NCBI GenBank assembly: GCA_002503395.1
Contig: DARQ01000111.1
Location: 3,566-9,667, forward strand
Length of the DNA: 6,102 nucleotides
Reading direction: 5' to 3'
Source: Euryarchaeota archaeon UBA60
GTDB taxonomy: Archaea > Thermoplasmatota > Poseidoniia > Poseidoniales > Poseidoniaceae
This document shows positions 5,823-6,102 of the stretch, in pieces. The notes under the pieces were generated by a model that did no database searches, was not told the DNA's origin, and saw nothing but the letters and a program-made list of their open reading frames with translations. A program made the translations under genes and the position numbers. Within the stretch, counting starts at the first letter, position 1; each line of letters begins with the position of its first letter.

Positions 5823-6053
5823 ATGGCCGATGACGTGCAGTGCAAGGTCACCATCACCAGAGACGGTGATTCGGCTACTCTCAAACTCCTCGCTCAGGCG
5901 GTGCCGAAACTAGAGGGGGTCTCCTTCACGCTGTCCAAGGGTCAACTTGAGATAACCATCGTCAGTGATGATGTTGGAGATATCCGCGCTCTTGGCGATA
6001 AGGTGCTGGCGGCATTGGGGCAGGCCGAAGACGATTTATCGATAGAAGACTAG
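5823..6053 (+). CDS. Small protein resembling KEOPS complex subunit Pcc1
   Basis: 76 residues, acidic, with no membrane segment or signal peptide. The predicted layout is strand (QCKVTITRDG), helix (SATLKLLAQAVPKL), strand (VSFTLSKG), strand (QLEITIVSDD) and helix (DIRALGDKVLAALGQAED). This order, the size, and the pattern 'hydrophobic strand, SxD, then D-hRAL...hLxxLxxAE' resemble archaeal Pcc1, the small dimerising subunit of the KEOPS complex that makes the universal tRNA modification t6A with Kae1, Bud32 and Cgi121. The match is by pattern only; a generic alpha/beta small protein is the alternative. The ATG is preceded by GGGGGGTG at a usable distance and gives a natural N terminus, MADDVQCKVTI. 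The gene stands alone and diverges from the membrane-protein gene; no other KEOPS gene is in view. Confidence 0.75.
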   Translation: MADDVQCKVTITRDGDSATLKLLAQAVPKLEGVSFTLSKGQLEITIVSDDVGDIRALGDKVLAALGQAEDDLSIED

Positions 6054-6066
6054 TGCGTCTAAAACC

Positions 6067-6087
6067 GGGATTTTAACACGTTTTTCC
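6067..6087 (+). terminator. Likely T-run transcription terminator after the Pcc1-like gene
   Basis: Two T-runs, TTTT (6071-6074) and TTTTT (6081-6085), follow the stop codon within about 30 nt. Archaeal RNA polymerase often stops at such U-tracts with little or no hairpin. AAAACCGGGATTTT could also form a short weak stem in front of the second run. Confidence 0.4.
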
Positions 6088-6102
6088 CAAGAACATAGGG
6101 TA

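Noticed and set aside
5219..5913. Plus-strand frames of 109 to 121 residues opposite the membrane-protein gene
   Set aside because: They are antisense shadows with no domain, and they overlap a frame with clear membrane helices and a beta-sandwich pattern.

Overview
The window looks like a piece of an archaeal chromosome. My best guess is a planktonic euryarchaeon of the Marine Group II (Poseidoniales) kind. That guess rests on gene content and protein style: a cyclophilin, a plant-type asparaginase and a class II fumarase packed together, an acidic beta-propeller protein, a membrane protein with a carboxypeptidase-regulatory-like domain, and a small protein resembling KEOPS subunit Pcc1. There is no 16S rRNA or other decisive marker here, so the placement is inference. 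I see no insertion sequence, CRISPR array, tRNA or phage gene.

Left block, plus strand (1-2785): the 3' end of a cyclophilin-type peptidyl-prolyl isomerase, then 3 nt later an isoaspartyl peptidase/L-asparaginase, then 37 nt later a complete class II fumarase. The first two look translationally coupled. Both can be read as protein maintenance: proline isomerisation, and clearance of isoaspartyl-damaged peptides. Asparaginase activity would feed aspartate towards fumarate, and fumarase is a TCA-cycle enzyme.

Middle block (2786-3641): about 850 bp without a credible protein gene. On the minus strand it holds a dense set of small perfect stems. Seven are capped by C(UUCG)G tetraloops on different stem sequences, all between 3010 and 3347. 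There are also several non-UUCG hairpins and long-range complementarities. I read this as a large structured non-coding RNA of roughly 600 nt, on the minus strand. I could not match it to RNase P RNA, SRP RNA or any other family I know. It is the main candidate for something undescribed.

Right block: two minus-strand genes, a three-helix membrane protein (4845-5822) followed by a cytoplasmic beta-propeller protein (3642-4787), probably one transcript that runs towards the RNA locus. Diverging from them on the plus strand is a 76-residue Pcc1-like protein (5823-6053) followed by T-rich likely termination signals. The two divergent start codons, as the longest reading frames give them, abut exactly (CATATG), so at least one annotated start is probably wrong.
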